A DNA stretch of 64,000 nucleotides from CAVVTR01 sp963751245 (GCA_963751245.1 CAVVTR010000009.1:62001-126000); one strand, 5' to 3'; positions 38,101 to 47,198 are shown, numbered from the stretch's first letter. Notes: generated by a model from the sequence alone, not told the origin. Program-made: numbers and translations.

Positions 38101-38566
38101 GGGGGGCCGTGCGCGGGGCGCCGTCGCCGACGAGGGCGAAGTCGCACGCCTCGATCATCGCGTCGATCATGCCGTCGAGGCCCAGCTGCCGGCCGTCGTC
38201 AGGGGAGAAGACGCGCTCCACGCCGTATTCCTGGAGCTCGGCGATCTCCTCTGGGACGATGACGCCGCCCCCACCGCCGAAGACCTTGATCCGGGAGGCG
38301 CCCTGCTCGCGCAGGAGGTCGACCATGTAGCGGAAGAACTCCATGTGGCCGCCCTGGTACGAGGACACCGCGATGCCCTGGACGTCCTCCTGGACGGCGG
38401 CGTCCACGATCTCCTGCACGCTGCGGTTGTGGCCGAGGTGGATCACCTCCGCTCCGTGCGCCTGGAGCAGGCGGCGGATGATGTTGATGGCCGCGTCGTG
38501 GCCGTCGAACAGCGCGGCCGCCGTGACAAACCGGACCTTGTGCCGTGGCGTGTAGCTCTGGCTCAT
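35139..38566 (-). CDS. icmF: fused isobutyryl-CoA mutase IcmF (frameshifted)
   Basis: About 1,140 residues once repaired. Order: an N-terminal B12-binding domain (FDGHDAAINII with the cobalt-ligand His, then EVIHLGH), a MeaI-type G-protein chaperone (Walker A GTGGAGKSS; DLVAINKFDR for base recognition), then the TIM-barrel mutase (FPYTAGVFPLKR, RLSTAFDSVTLYG, SISGYHIAEAGANP). This order and the FPYTAGVF segment are diagnostic of IcmF, which interconverts isobutyryl- and n-butyryl-CoA or related acyl-CoAs with adenosylcobalamin. The frame breaks within a six-base G-run (37977-37982) between the B12 and G-protein domains, precisely in the linker; a one-base error fits. No cobalamin riboswitch is recognised upstream. 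It may act in branched-chain amino-acid breakdown. Confidence 0.93.
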
Positions 38567-38631
38567 GGGCGCACCCTTCGAGGCGATTGTAGCGTCTTCC
38601 CCGCCCGTGCCGCGCCGCCGCCGCGCCGCCC

Positions 38632-38661
38632 GACAAAGAACCGCCCGCTCGAGGCGGGCGG
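38632..38661 (-). terminator. terminator of the small anchored protein gene
   Basis: CCGCCCGC-TCGA-GGCGGGCGG forms an 8-bp stem. Read on the minus strand it is followed by TTCTTTGT. It lies 39 nt beyond the stop of the gene at 38700-39092 and before icmF. Confidence 0.65.
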
Positions 38662-38699
38662 AAAAGGGGGAATGCCGTCCGGCGGTCTGGCGGGAACCG

Positions 38700-39092
38700 T
38701 CAGACGTGCGTAAGGCGGCGCAGGAGCATCGAGGCCCCCGCCGCTGTGAAGACCATCAGGAGCGAGGCCAGGCCCAGGTCCGACAGCTCCGGACGGTGGG
38801 CCGGTCCGCCTGCTGCCGTTGGGGCCGCCCCGGCGGCGCCGTCTTCCGCCCTGGCGGTCACGATGATGGAGTCGACGCCGGGCCCGTCGAGGTCGATCTG
38901 GGCCAGCGCCGTCCGCTCGCTGCTGGTGAGGCTTGCAAGGATGGCGGCGGAACGGTTCGGAGCCGATCGGCGCGCCGGTGCGGCCGCGGGACGGGGACCG
39001 TCTGGCGCGCGGCCCGGAGACCCCCAGGCTGCCGGCACGCCCAGACCGAGGACGAGCAGCATCACCGGGGCGACAGCGGCCCGATGCGTCAT
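38700..39092 (-). CDS. small exported protein with C-terminal membrane anchor
   Basis: 130 residues, family unknown. A signal peptide (MTHRAAVAPVMLLVLGLGVPAAWG) is followed by a Pro/Ala-rich linker and a short mixed region (..LTSSERTALAQIDLDGPG..). The C-terminus is a hydrophobic helix with a basic end (DLGLASLLMVFTAAGASMLLRRL). The short motif, helix and Arg layout resembles C-terminal sorting tails of the PEP-CTERM kind, but no PEP motif is present, so it may simply be a tail anchor. It is followed by a terminator, hence an independent unit. Confidence 0.6.
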   Translation of the reverse strand: MTHRAAVAPVMLLVLGLGVPAAWGSPGRAPDGPRPAAAPARRSAPNRSAAILASLTSSERTALAQIDLDGPGVDSIIVTARAEDGAAGAAPTAAGGPAHRPELSDLGLASLLMVFTAAGASMLLRRLTHV

Positions 39093-39202
39093 CGAGGAAT
39101 CCTGTCCCAGATCTCCAAGGGTCACCCTCCGAGGTGGCTCTCCGGCGACTGATGAAGGAGCGATTGGCTGTTGGGCACTGTAGGAGGACCGGAGCCGGAC
39201 TG

Positions 39203-39730
39203 TCAAGCAGGCTCGACGAGGGCGGCGCGGAGAGGGCACGGGTGGAGCAGCGCGAGGACCCCGGTGCTGGGCGGCGGCAGCTGGTCGGCCGCTACGAACG
39301 CCACCTCGGGGGCCCCTTCGACCCAGTACAGGGAGCGGTCGCTCACCCAGAACACGTGGTGCGTGCCGTCCCTCACCGTGGACCACCGCCCGGACCGGGA
39401 AGGGTCCTCCCGGGGCGGGGGAAACGGCGAGGAGGCCGAGCGCAGGGCCGTGAGCATGGCCGTGAAGGCGCGGTGCGCCGACACCGCGTCGGGGTAGCGC
39501 GTGAGCCAGACCCGCAGCCGGGTGGGCTTGCCGTACTCGGCCACGGTGGCGTCCGGCGGCGCCACCGTGCGGCCGTGGATCTCCCGCATCATCCGCGCCG
39601 CGCGGACGCCGCTGAACGTCCGGGTGCGCAGCAGGCCGGCCAGGCGCGGCGGCAGCGGGGAGCGCCCGCAGGCGACGAGCGCCACCACCACGGCGGCGGC
39701 GAGGACGGGCGCCCTACGCCACGCCGGCAA
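39203..39730 (-). CDS. putative lipoprotein
   Basis: 175 residues from a TTG start that overlaps the upstream HD-domain gene by 17 nt. The N-terminus has a signal with lipobox (VVVALVAC-G), so Cys is probably lipidated after cleavage. The rest has a fold not recognised, with Arg/His-rich strands (HHVFWVSDRSLYWVEG). A similar small-lipoprotein type is common in acidobacterial genomes, but I cannot name it. Coupling to the HD-domain gene suggests one operon. Confidence 0.65.
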   Translation of the reverse strand: MPAWRRAPVLAAAVVVALVACGRSPLPPRLAGLLRTRTFSGVRAARMMREIHGRTVAPPDATVAEYGKPTRLRVWLTRYPDAVSAHRAFTAMLTALRSASSPFPPPREDPSRSGRWSTVRDGTHHVFWVSDRSLYWVEGAPEVAFVAADQLPPPSTGVLALLHPCPLRAALVEPA

Positions 39731-40283
39731 GCTCGAGCTCCCCGGCGATGGCCGCCATGGCGTCGCGAACGAAGGCGATGTGGTCCTCCAGGGGCATGCC
39801 GATCTCGTCGGCGCCCCGGCGGATGTCGTCGCGGTTCACGGAGCGCGCGAACGCCTTGTCCTTCATCTTCTTGAGCACCGACTTCACCTGGACCTCCGCG
39901 ATGGCCTTGTCGGGCCGGACCAGGGCGGCGGCGGTGAGGAAGCCGGTGAGCTCGTCCACGGCGTAGAGGCAGCGGGCCATGTCGGTGTCGCGGGGCACGC
40001 CCATGTAGTCCGCGTGGCCCTCGATGGCGCGGACCCACGCCTCGGGCCAGCCCTGCTCGCGGAGCACGGCCGCGCCGGCGCGCACGTGGGTCTCGGCGGT
40101 GGGGTTGCGCTCGTAGTCGAAGTCGTGCAGGAGACCGACGATGCCGAACGCCTCCTCGTCGGCGCCGAGGCGCCGGGCGTGGGCGCGCATCGCGGCCTCG
40201 ACGGCGAGGGCGTGGCGGCGCAGGGACTCGGAGGCGGTCCAGTCGGTGAGCAGCTTCCAGGCGGTGTCACGGTCGTACGTCAT
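39714..40283 (-). CDS. HD-domain hydrolase
   Basis: 189 residues. The HD motif set is visible: a first His (RRHALAVE), His-Asp in GLLHDFDYER, a further His in IEGHADYMG and a late Asp in AVDELTGFL. This is the small HDIG-type phosphohydrolase family, commonly acting on nucleotides or nucleotide-linked substrates. The C-terminal ~60 residues are Lys/Arg-rich helices. No ligand is known. It is divergent from the permease gene with about 110 nt between and overlaps the downstream lipoprotein start. Confidence 0.88.
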   Translation of the reverse strand: MTYDRDTAWKLLTDWTASESLRRHALAVEAAMRAHARRLGADEEAFGIVGLLHDFDYERNPTAETHVRAGAAVLREQGWPEAWVRAIEGHADYMGVPRDTDMARCLYAVDELTGFLTAAALVRPDKAIAEVQVKSVLKKMKDKAFARSVNRDDIRRGADEIGMPLEDHIAFVRDAMAAIAGELELAGVA

Positions 40284-40395
40284 GGCTCAACATACCTCAG
40301 CAGTTCCAACCTGTCAGCCGGCAAGGGTGATTCCGTCCGGGAGCGGAAGGTGGAAACGGCGGACTTGTGTCTAGAATGGGTCAACAGGAGGTTCC

Positions 40396-42633
40396 ATGGC
40401 GGAACAGGTGGAGGTTCGCCTCAGCCGGGAGATGAGTCTCCTCGACATCACGATGATCGGCGTCGGCGCCATGATCGGCGCCGGCATCTTCGTCCTCACC
40501 GGCATCGCCGCCGGCGTGGCGGGTCCCGCCCTGATCCTCGTCTTCCTGCTCAACGGGGTCGTCACTCTCTTCGCGGCCTCGGCCTACGCCGAGCTCGGCT
40601 CGGCGTTCCACGACGCCGGGGGCGGCTACCTGTGGGTGAAGACCGGCCTCAAGGACCCGCAGGGTTTCATGAGCGGCTGGATGTCCTGGTTCGCCCACGC
40701 CGTGGCGTGCTCCCTGTACGCCCTCGGCTTCGGCGCCTACTTCCAGATCGTGCTGCCCCTGGCGGGGATCCCGCTGCCGCACCACATGCCGCTGCTCTCC
40801 CTCGACAAGTGGCTGGCCGTGGGCGTGGTGGCGCTGTTCGCCTACATCAACTACCGGGGCGCCTCCGAGACCGGCAAGGCCGGCAACGTGGTGACTCTTG
40901 GAAAGATCGTCATCCTGGCGGTGTTCGTCGCCTTCGGCGTGGTCATCACGCTGCGGCGGCCGGACTGGCAGGCCACCTTCACCGACTTCATGCCCAACGG
41001 CTTCGGCAGCGTGGTCATCGCCATGGGCCTCACCTTCATCGCCTTCGAGGGGTACGAGATCATCGCCCAGTGCAGCGAGGAGGTGCGGGAGCCCAAGCGC
41101 AACGTGCCCCGCGCGGTGTTCCTCTCCCTCATCATCGTCATCCCGATCTACCTGCTGGTGGCGTTCGCCGCGCTGGGCGCCGTGCACGTGCCCGACATGC
41201 CGAGCTGGAAGTACCTGGGGCTGAAGAAGGAGACGGCGCTGGTGGACGCGGCCCGGCACTTCTTCCGCGGCGGCGGACTGATGCTGCTGTTCGCCGGCCT
41301 CCTGTCCACCATGAGCGCCCTCAACGCCACGATCTTCTCCTCCTCCCGGGTCTCCTTCGCCATGGGGCGCGACCGGAACCTGCCCTCGTTCTTCAGCAGG
41401 ATCCACCCCCTTCGCAAGACGCCGCACCTCGCGATTCTCGCGTCCTCGGTGCTCATCGCCCTGATGGCGGTGGCGCTGCCCATCGAGGCCGTTGCCAGCG
41501 CCGCGGACATCATGTTCCTGCTCCTCTTCATCCAGGTCCTGGTCGTGGTCATCGTGCTGCGCAAGAAGCGCCCGGACCTCGACCGCGGGTTCCACGTTCC
41601 GTGGGTGCCCGTGGTTCCCATCGTGGGCATCGTGCTCCAGCTCATCCTGGCCGGCTACCTGTTCTTCTACAGCCCCAAGGCGTGGCTCTCGGCGGCGGCC
41701 TGGATCGCGATCGGCCTGGGAGTCTTTTACGGCTACTCGCGCAAGCGGGACCGGGCGTACGCCCGCGTCGTCGCCGTGCAGGAAGCGGCCGCCCAGCGCC
41801 GGTACCGGATCCTCGCCTGTGTCGCCAACCCCCACCGCGCCAAGGCGATCCTCGCCACGGCGGGCACCATCGCGCGGTACTTCAGCGGCGAGGTCGTGGC
41901 ACTGTCGGTGGTGGAGATGCCCGACGGCGAGATGCTGGCGCGCGGCGTCGACCGGGTGGGGGAGACGCAGGAGGTCCTGGAGTCGTCCCTCGCCGTGCTC
42001 AACGCCCAGGACGTGCCCTCCCGGGCTCTCGCCAAGGTCTCCCACCGGGTCTCCTACGGCATCGTGGAGTCGGCGCTGGAGGAGCAGTGCAACCTCGTGG
42101 TGCTGGGGCGCGCGCGGCGGGTGTCCTTCGTCGAGCGCCTCGCGGCCACCGTCGTCGACCGCGTGGTGCGCTCGGGACCCTCCCAGGTGGTGGAGGTCAG
42201 CGCCGACCACTGGCCCGACGAGATCCACACCGTCCTCGTCGCCCTCGAGCGGGGCCCGCACAGCGAGCTCACCCTCGACCTGGCGCGGGCGTTCGCGACC
42301 CAGGCCGGGGCGGATCTCCGCGCGGTGCACGTGGTCGCCCCCGGCGAGGCCGAGGCCACCGCCGTGCAGGACAGGGCCGAGCTGGAGGAGGCGCTGGGGG
42401 ACTCCCGGGCGGAGCTGCGCTTCACCGAGTCCGCCGACGTCATCGGCGGCATCCTGCGCGAGGCCCGGGGCGCCGACGTCATCTTCATCGGCGGCACCGA
42501 GGCCGGTGTCCTCGAGCACGTGCTCGGCTACGCGCTGCCGCTGGAGCTGGCCGACCGCACCAAGAAGCCGGTCGTGATCGTCTACGAGATGCCTGCCGAG
42601 CCCACGCGGTGGCTCGGCGTGGAGAACGCCTGA
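40396..42633 (+). CDS. APC amino-acid permease with two C-terminal UspA-like domains
   Basis: 745 residues. An AGGAGG site precedes the ATG. Residues 1-460 form a twelve-helix APC transporter; the first helix has the discontinuous substrate motif (GVGAMIGAGIFVLTG). From about 470, two universal-stress-protein-type domains follow (YRILACVANPHRAKAIL...; HTVLVALERGPHSEL...). The GxxG-like loops needed for ATP binding are present only in part, so nucleotide binding is uncertain. Permease-USP fusions are known; the domains may sense nucleotide or redox state and gate uptake. A putative MscS-like channel follows 31 nt downstream. Confidence 0.92.
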   Translation: MAEQVEVRLSREMSLLDITMIGVGAMIGAGIFVLTGIAAGVAGPALILVFLLNGVVTLFAASAYAELGSAFHDAGGGYLWVKTGLKDPQGFMSGWMSWFAHAVACSLYALGFGAYFQIVLPLAGIPLPHHMPLLSLDKWLAVGVVALFAYINYRGASETGKAGNVVTLGKIVILAVFVAFGVVITLRRPDWQATFTDFMPNGFGSVVIAMGLTFIAFEGYEIIAQCSEEVREPKRNVPRAVFLSLIIVIPIYLLVAFAALGAVHVPDMPSWKYLGLKKETALVDAARHFFRGGGLMLLFAGLLSTMSALNATIFSSSRVSFAMGRDRNLPSFFSRIHPLRKTPHLAILASSVLIALMAVALPIEAVASAADIMFLLLFIQVLVVVIVLRKKRPDLDRGFHVPWVPVVPIVGIVLQLILAGYLFFYSPKAWLSAAAWIAIGLGVFYGYSRKRDRAYARVVAVQEAAAQRRYRILACVANPHRAKAILATAGTIARYFSGEVVALSVVEMPDGEMLARGVDRVGETQEVLESSLAVLNAQDVPSRALAKVSHRVSYGIVESALEEQCNLVVLGRARRVSFVERLAATVVDRVVRSGPSQVVEVSADHWPDEIHTVLVALERGPHSELTLDLARAFATQAGADLRAVHVVAPGEAEATAVQDRAELEEALGDSRAELRFTESADVIGGILREARGADVIFIGGTEAGVLEHVLGYALPLELADRTKKPVVIVYEMPAEPTRWLGVENA

Positions 42634-42664
42634 GGCCGGCACCGCCGGGCTCCGGGAGGCTTGA

Positions 42665-43366
42665 ATGAACCCGCAATCGAAGATGGCTCTCGGCGACGTG
42701 GTCTCCAACATCCTCGCCTACCTTCCGTCCCTCCTCGCCGGGCTCGTGGTGCTGCTTCTGGGCCTGCTGGTCGCGTGGATCACCGCGCGGGTGGTGGTGC
42801 GGATCCTGATCTGGCTGCGCCTCGACCGCGTGGTCCAGCGCCTGCGCTGGGGCACCTCGCTGGCCAAGGGCGACGTGCGCCACACCCTCTACGCCCTGGT
42901 GGGCACGGGCGTGGGCGGCCTCGTGTTCCTCATCTTCCTGGCCAACGCGCTGGTGCTGTGGCGGTTGACCGTGCTCTCCAGCCTCCTCGAGGGGCTCGTC
43001 GGGCTCGTCCCCAACCTCATCGTGGCGGCCATCATCCTCGTCGTGGGCACCACCGTGGCCTCCATGGTGGGGCGCTCGGTGCGCCGGGCGCTGTACGAGG
43101 AGGAGGTCGAGCGCGCCGCCCTCATCTCCCGGGTGGTGCGGGCCGCCATCATCGTCTTCGCCAGCGCCATGGCGTTGCTGCACCTGCGGGTGGCCCCGAC
43201 GCTGGTCACCCAGGCGTTCATCATCACCTTCGGCGCCCTCGCCCTGAGCTTCGTGCTCGCCTTCGGCCTCGGCAGCCGCAAGGCCGTGGAGACCATGTGG
43301 GAGGGCGTCTTCAAGGAGCGCAAGAAGCCCGCGGGCGCCAAGCCCGCGCGCTCCAAGTCCGCCTGA
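42665..43366 (+). CDS. MscS-related channel protein with conserved TM helices
   Basis: 233 residues. About four hydrophobic helices are present, with paired 'conserved TM helix' repeats (LPSLLAGLVVLLLGLLVAWI; VPNLIVAAIILVVGTTVAS) as in the MscS-like TM-helix family. The cytoplasmic beta-domain of full MscS is missing; the C-terminus is a short Lys-rich tail. It probably forms or regulates a small mechanosensitive channel. It is transcribed with the permease, suggesting a role in solute balance during transport. Confidence 0.82.
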   Translation: MNPQSKMALGDVVSNILAYLPSLLAGLVVLLLGLLVAWITARVVVRILIWLRLDRVVQRLRWGTSLAKGDVRHTLYALVGTGVGGLVFLIFLANALVLWRLTVLSSLLEGLVGLVPNLIVAAIILVVGTTVASMVGRSVRRALYEEEVERAALISRVVRAAIIVFASAMALLHLRVAPTLVTQAFIITFGALALSFVLAFGLGSRKAVETMWEGVFKERKKPAGAKPARSKSA

Positions 43367-43445
43367 TTCCCCTTCGCGGGCGTCCCCGCCGGGGGCCGGG
43401 CGGGACGCGGCTTGCCGCGTTGCACGGAGCGGGACGTGCCCGCGG

Positions 43446-45035
43446 TCACTTCGCCAGGTAGTGGCAGCCCACCGACGTGGTGTTGCGCTGGGCGGCGTGG
43501 GCGATGAGCCCCGCCGCGGTGCACCCGTGGACCAGGTCCACCTGCGCCGCGGAGACCGGGGTCGAGCGGTAGAACTGGGTGACGCGGACGAGCTGGTGGC
43601 GCAGGTCCGCCACCGCGCGCTCGAGGCGCTCGGTGGTGCGCACGATCCCCACGTAGTTCCACATGGTGTGGCGGATCGCCGACCAGTCCTGGGCGATGAG
43701 GGCGGGGTCCTCCGCAGAGGAGCCCGGGACCGCCTGCCACTCGGCGATGGCGCCGGCGAGCTCGCCGGGGACGGGCGAGCGCTCGGCCCGGCCCGCCGCA
43801 TCGTGCCCGGCGGCGACGCCGAACACCAGCCCCTCGAGCAGGGACGTCGAGGCCAGCCGGTTGGCGCCGTGCACGCCGGTGCAGGCCACCTCGCCGGCGG
43901 CGTACAGCCCCGGGATGGTGGTGCGCGAGGTGAGGTCGGCGACGACGCCGCCGCAGGTGTAGTGGGCGGCCGGCACCACGGGGATGCGCTCGCGACTGAT
44001 GTCGATGCCGTGGGTGGCGCACACGTCGGCCACCGTCGGGAAGCGCGCCGCGAGGGCCCGCCCCTCGCCGTTGAGGTCCAGGTACACGCACTCGGCGTCG
44101 GAGCGGTGCATCTCGTCCACGATGGCGCGGGCCACCACGTCGCGCGGGGCGAGCTCGGCTTTCGGGTGGTAGCGCTGCATGAACCCCTCGCCCTCCCGGT
44201 TGACCAGGCGGGCGCCGGCCCCGCGCAGCGCCTCGGTGATGAGGAAGCGCGGGGCGCCCGGCACGTACAGGCAGGTGGGGTGGAACTGGATGAACTCGAG
44301 GTTCAACAGGCGTGCCCCGGCACGGGACGCCATGGCCACCCCGGAGCCGATGGAGCCGGGGTGGTTGGAGGTGTGCACGTAGAGCGCCCCGGCCCCGCCG
44401 GTGGCCAGCACGGTGGCGTCGGCGACCACCGTGCACACGCGGTTGGTCGCGGCCTCCAGGAGGTAGGCGCCGGCGCAGCGGTTGTCCAGGGCGTAGCGGT
44501 CCACCGGGCGCCGGGAGTGGTGGTGCGTGGTGAGGAGGTCCACGGCCTGGTACCCCGTGCACAGGCGGATGCCGGGGTGGCTCCGGGCGGCTCCGAGCAG
44601 CGCCTCCTCGATGGCGGCGCCGGTGTGGTCGGCGGCGTGGATGATGCGGGGCACCGAGTGGGCGCCCTCCAGGGCCAGGTCCAGCGAGCCGTCGCCGCGG
44701 CGGTCGAAGGGCACGCGGAGGCGGTCCAGCAGCCACTCCTGCACCAGGGCCGGGCCGTCCATGGCGAGCCTGAGCGCGGCCTCGGGCAACCCGAAGTCGG
44801 CGCCGGCGCTGAGGATGTCGCCGGCCAGCAGCTCCGGCGAGTCCTCCTCGCCGCGGAAGATGATGCCTCCCTGGGCGCGCATGGTGTTGGTGGCGGCGGG
44901 GTCCTGGGAGCGGCAGACCAGCAGCACCTCGACCCCGCGGTCGGCGGCGGCCAGGGCGGCGGCGAGCCCCGCCACCCCGGTCCCGAGGACGAGCACGCCG
45001 GTCTTCTCGCGGTCGGCGAGGACCGGGGCGCTCAC
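43446..45035 (-). CDS. nadB: L-aspartate oxidase NadB
   Basis: 529 residues. The GTG start at 45035 overlaps the nadC stop by 4 nt. It has an FAD-binding motif (VLGTGVAGLAAALAAADRG), the succinate-dehydrogenase/aspartate-oxidase substrate motif (NTMRAQGG), the flavoprotein segments FIQFHPTCLY and APRDVVARAI, and the catalytic loop HYTCGGV. The C-terminal helical domain is normal. NadB oxidises aspartate to iminoaspartate, the first step of de novo NAD synthesis. NadC is coupled upstream, but nadA is not in the window. A Ser/Thr-rich N-terminus is typical. Confidence 0.95.
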   Translation of the reverse strand: MSAPVLADREKTGVLVLGTGVAGLAAALAAADRGVEVLLVCRSQDPAATNTMRAQGGIIFRGEEDSPELLAGDILSAGADFGLPEAALRLAMDGPALVQEWLLDRLRVPFDRRGDGSLDLALEGAHSVPRIIHAADHTGAAIEEALLGAARSHPGIRLCTGYQAVDLLTTHHHSRRPVDRYALDNRCAGAYLLEAATNRVCTVVADATVLATGGAGALYVHTSNHPGSIGSGVAMASRAGARLLNLEFIQFHPTCLYVPGAPRFLITEALRGAGARLVNREGEGFMQRYHPKAELAPRDVVARAIVDEMHRSDAECVYLDLNGEGRALAARFPTVADVCATHGIDISRERIPVVPAAHYTCGGVVADLTSRTTIPGLYAAGEVACTGVHGANRLASTSLLEGLVFGVAAGHDAAGRAERSPVPGELAGAIAEWQAVPGSSAEDPALIAQDWSAIRHTMWNYVGIVRTTERLERAVADLRHQLVRVTQFYRSTPVSAAQVDLVHGCTAAGLIAHAAQRNTTSVGCHYLAK

Positions 45036-45873
45036 GGCTCGACCTTCAGGGACAGGTCCAGGGCGGGCGCGGAGTGGGTGAGGGCGCCGACGGAGACGAA
45101 GTCCACGCCGGTCGCGGCAATGTCCCGCACGGTGTCCAGCCGGACGCCCCCCGAGGCCTCCAGGAGCGCGCGGCCCGCGGTCACCGTCACGGCCTCGCGC
45201 AGCGCCGCCACGTCCATGTTGTCGAGGAGCAGGTGCTTGACGCCCGCGCGCAGCGCCTCCCGCACGTCGTCCAGGGTGGCGCACTCCACCACCAGGGGGA
45301 CGGCCTCCCCCAGCGCTCCCGGATGCGCCCGACGCCCTCGGTGATGGAGCCGGCCGCGGCGATGTGGGTGTCCTTGAGCATGGCGGTGTCGAACAGCCCG
45401 AGCCGGTGGTTGGTGCCGCCGCCACAGCGCACGGCGTACTTCTCGAGCACCCGCCACCCCGGTGTCGTCTTGCGCGTGTCCATGACGGCGCACCGGGTGC
45501 CTGCCAGGGCGTCCACGAAGCGGCGGGTCAGCGTCGACACCCCGGAGAGGCGGCAGACGAAGTTCAGCGCCGTCCGCTCGGCGGCCATCATGCAGCGGGC
45601 GCTTCCCGACACCCGCGCCACCACGTCGCCGGCCCGGGCGCGGGCGCCGTCTCCGGCGGCGACCTCCACCTCGGCGTCGCCGTCCAGGAAGGCGAACGCC
45701 GCCGCGAAGGCGGGAAGGCCGCAGAGCACCCCCTCCGCCTTCGCGACCAGCACGGCTCTGGCGCGCACGTCGTCGCCGAAGACGGCGGCGGAGGTGAGGT
45801 CGGGGAGGTCCTCGGCGAACGCCTGGGCGAGGAGCGCTGGGAGCTGGCGGGCGTAGGGTTCGGGCAGCTGCAT
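45032..45873 (-). CDS. nadC: nicotinate-nucleotide pyrophosphorylase NadC (frameshifted)
   Basis: About 280 residues when repaired. The N-terminal domain (EDLPDLTSAAVF.., GVLCGLPAF) and the barrel with RKTTPGWR and KYAVRCGGG (quinolinate- and PRPP-binding) match NadC, as does LLLDNMD near the C-terminus. The frame breaks near 45313; one additional base there restores ..IRERLGEAVPLVVE... A GTG (45876) just upstream of the ATG is an alternative start. A TAGAAT on the minus strand (45883-45888) would give a leaderless transcript. The enzyme converts quinolinate to nicotinate mononucleotide. Its 3' end overlaps nadB. Confidence 0.92.
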
Positions 45874-45882
45874 CACCGGGGC

Positions 45883-45888
45883 ATTCTA
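45883..45888 (-). promoter_or_regulatory. possible -10 of the nadC-nadB operon
   Basis: TAGAAT on the minus strand lies 7 nt before the GTG at 45876, predicting a leaderless message. No -35 element is apparent. Confidence is low because it lies in the 34-nt gap after the upstream gene's stop. Confidence 0.3.
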
Positions 45889-45910
45889 TCGCCGCCGTCG
45901 CCGCTGCGCC

Positions 45911-46798
45911 TCACCGCGCCCGGAGCGTCCGCGCCACCGCCGCGACGTGGGCCGCGGTGGTCCCGCAGCACCCGCCCACGAGCCGCGCCCCCGCGGCGCG
46001 CCACGCCAGGGCGCAAGCGCCGTAGCGCTCCGGCGGGACCGGGTCGGCGGCGAGCCAGGCGGAGTCGTCCGCGAACCAGGCGTTGTTGGCGTACGCCGCC
46101 AGCGGGAGGGCGGTGCCCCCGGCGAGGCGGACCAGGGCGGCCATGACGTCGGGCACCCTGGTGCAGTTGACCCCCACGGCGGCCACGCCGGGCAGGCTCA
46201 CGGCCTCCGCCGCGTCCCGGGCGTCCTCCCCGGACAGCAGCCGGCCCCCGGCCACGCAGGTGAAGCTGACGATCACCGCCAGCCCCGTGGCCGCCGCCTC
46301 GGCCGCCGCGGCGGCGGCCTCCCGCACCGTGTTGAACGTCTCCAGCAGCAGCGCGTCCACGCCCGCCCCGGCGAGCAGCGCGGCCGTGGCCGCGTGCTCC
46401 CGGTGCAGCACCGCATCCGCCGGGACCGCGTCGGGGCGGTAGCAGTCCTCGAGCGTCGTCTGGGAGCCGAGCACGAGCGCCTCCGCGCCGGCCTCCTCCG
46501 CCCCCTCCCGGGCGAGCCGCACCGCCGTCGCCGCCAGCTCCCCGGCGCGGTCCTCGAGCCCCGCCCGGCGCAGCGCGTAGGGCGCCACCCGGAACGTGGC
46601 GGCGGTGAGCGCCTCGGCGCCGGCGGCCGCGTGGCGCCGGTGCACCTCGCGGACCGCGCCGGGGGCCTCCAGGAGGGCGCCCACCCCCCACAGCCGGCGC
46701 GCGGCCGCCACGCCCTCGCCCAGCAGCTCGGAGCCCATGGCCCCGTCGAGCACCCGGGGACGCGCCGCCAGCCAGGCGCTCAGCTCAGCGGGCGTCAT
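45911..46798 (-). CDS. homocysteine S-methyltransferase family protein
   Basis: 295 residues. TIM-barrel with the cysteine zinc motif of the family: GVNC in the middle and GGCCGT near the C-terminus supply the three Cys ligands. The N-terminus has the expected DGAMGSELL. Members (MmuM/BHMT/Hcy domain) methylate homocysteine to methionine from S-methylmethionine, betaine or other donors; the donor cannot be told. It precedes nadC on the same strand with a 38-nt gap, so one operon is possible. Confidence 0.88.
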   Translation of the reverse strand: MTPAELSAWLAARPRVLDGAMGSELLGEGVAAARRLWGVGALLEAPGAVREVHRRHAAAGAEALTAATFRVAPYALRRAGLEDRAGELAATAVRLAREGAEEAGAEALVLGSQTTLEDCYRPDAVPADAVLHREHAATAALLAGAGVDALLLETFNTVREAAAAAAEAAATGLAVIVSFTCVAGGRLLSGEDARDAAEAVSLPGVAAVGVNCTRVPDVMAALVRLAGGTALPLAAYANNAWFADDSAWLAADPVPPERYGACALAWRAAGARLVGGCCGTTAAHVAAVARTLRAR

Positions 46799-47000
46799 GC
46801 GCCGCCTTCCGGAGGGAACCGCGCCGTCACGGTTCCGAGTGTACCGCCCGCACGGCGAGGGGGGGCTGGTGCACGCTCCGGTGGAACCATCGGGATCCGG
46901 GCGGTTCGTGCTCGGCCGGGCTTCACCGTCGTGTGCTGCAATGACGCAAGCCTGGCTCCGGGTCCCGCGCGGGTGGCCTGGCCGTCGCACACCATCGCAT

Positions 47001-47119
47001 CGTAGCCGCGCCCTTCCTCCTCGCGGAGGAGCGGGTGGCAGGCGAGAAGCGGCCTGTGATCGCGTCGAACTGGCAGCGGGTGGAGGGCTGGAGGTTGGCC
47101 TCCGCTGGCGCAGAAGCAC
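47001..47119 (+). repeat. dispersed intergenic repeat, family 2, copy E
   Basis: Begins CGTAGCC.. and contains CCCTTCCTCCTCGCGGAGG, GCGAGAAGCGGC, GGCAGCGGG and GGAGG..TGGCCTCCGC in the same order and spacing as 54658-54772 and, partly, 54421-54508. It lies entirely outside genes. It is not bounded by obvious target duplications. Confidence 0.65.
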
Positions 47120-47163
47120 CACGGGGCTCATCCCGCCGGGTGCGCGGGCGGGGGGAGGCTTCG

Positions 47164-47192
47164 TTGACCGGCGCTCCGGCACTCTCTAGCAT
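47164..47192 (+). promoter_or_regulatory. hflX promoter, predicted leaderless transcript
   Basis: TTGACC (47164-47169, 5 of 6 match to TTGACA) and TAGCAT (47187-47192) are separated by exactly 17 nt. The expected start of transcription is at or next to the A of the hflX ATG at 47199, and there is no Shine-Dalgarno sequence, so the mRNA is probably leaderless. Confidence 0.65.
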
Positions 47193-47198
47193 GCTTCC

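Larger units (their letters stand above)
46799..47198. other. intergenic region, 400 nt, with repeat and hflX promoter
   Basis: Divergent gap between the homocysteine methyltransferase and hflX. From the left it has an inverted repeat GGAACCG..CGGTTCC (46815-46836), then a copy of the dispersed repeat family (47001-47119), then the promoter of hflX. No gene is recognised. Confidence 0.55.

Noticed and set aside
38567..38699. Possible cobalamin riboswitch ahead of icmF
   Set aside because: The 130-nt gap contains only a terminator for the neighbouring gene; the B12-box sequence is absent.
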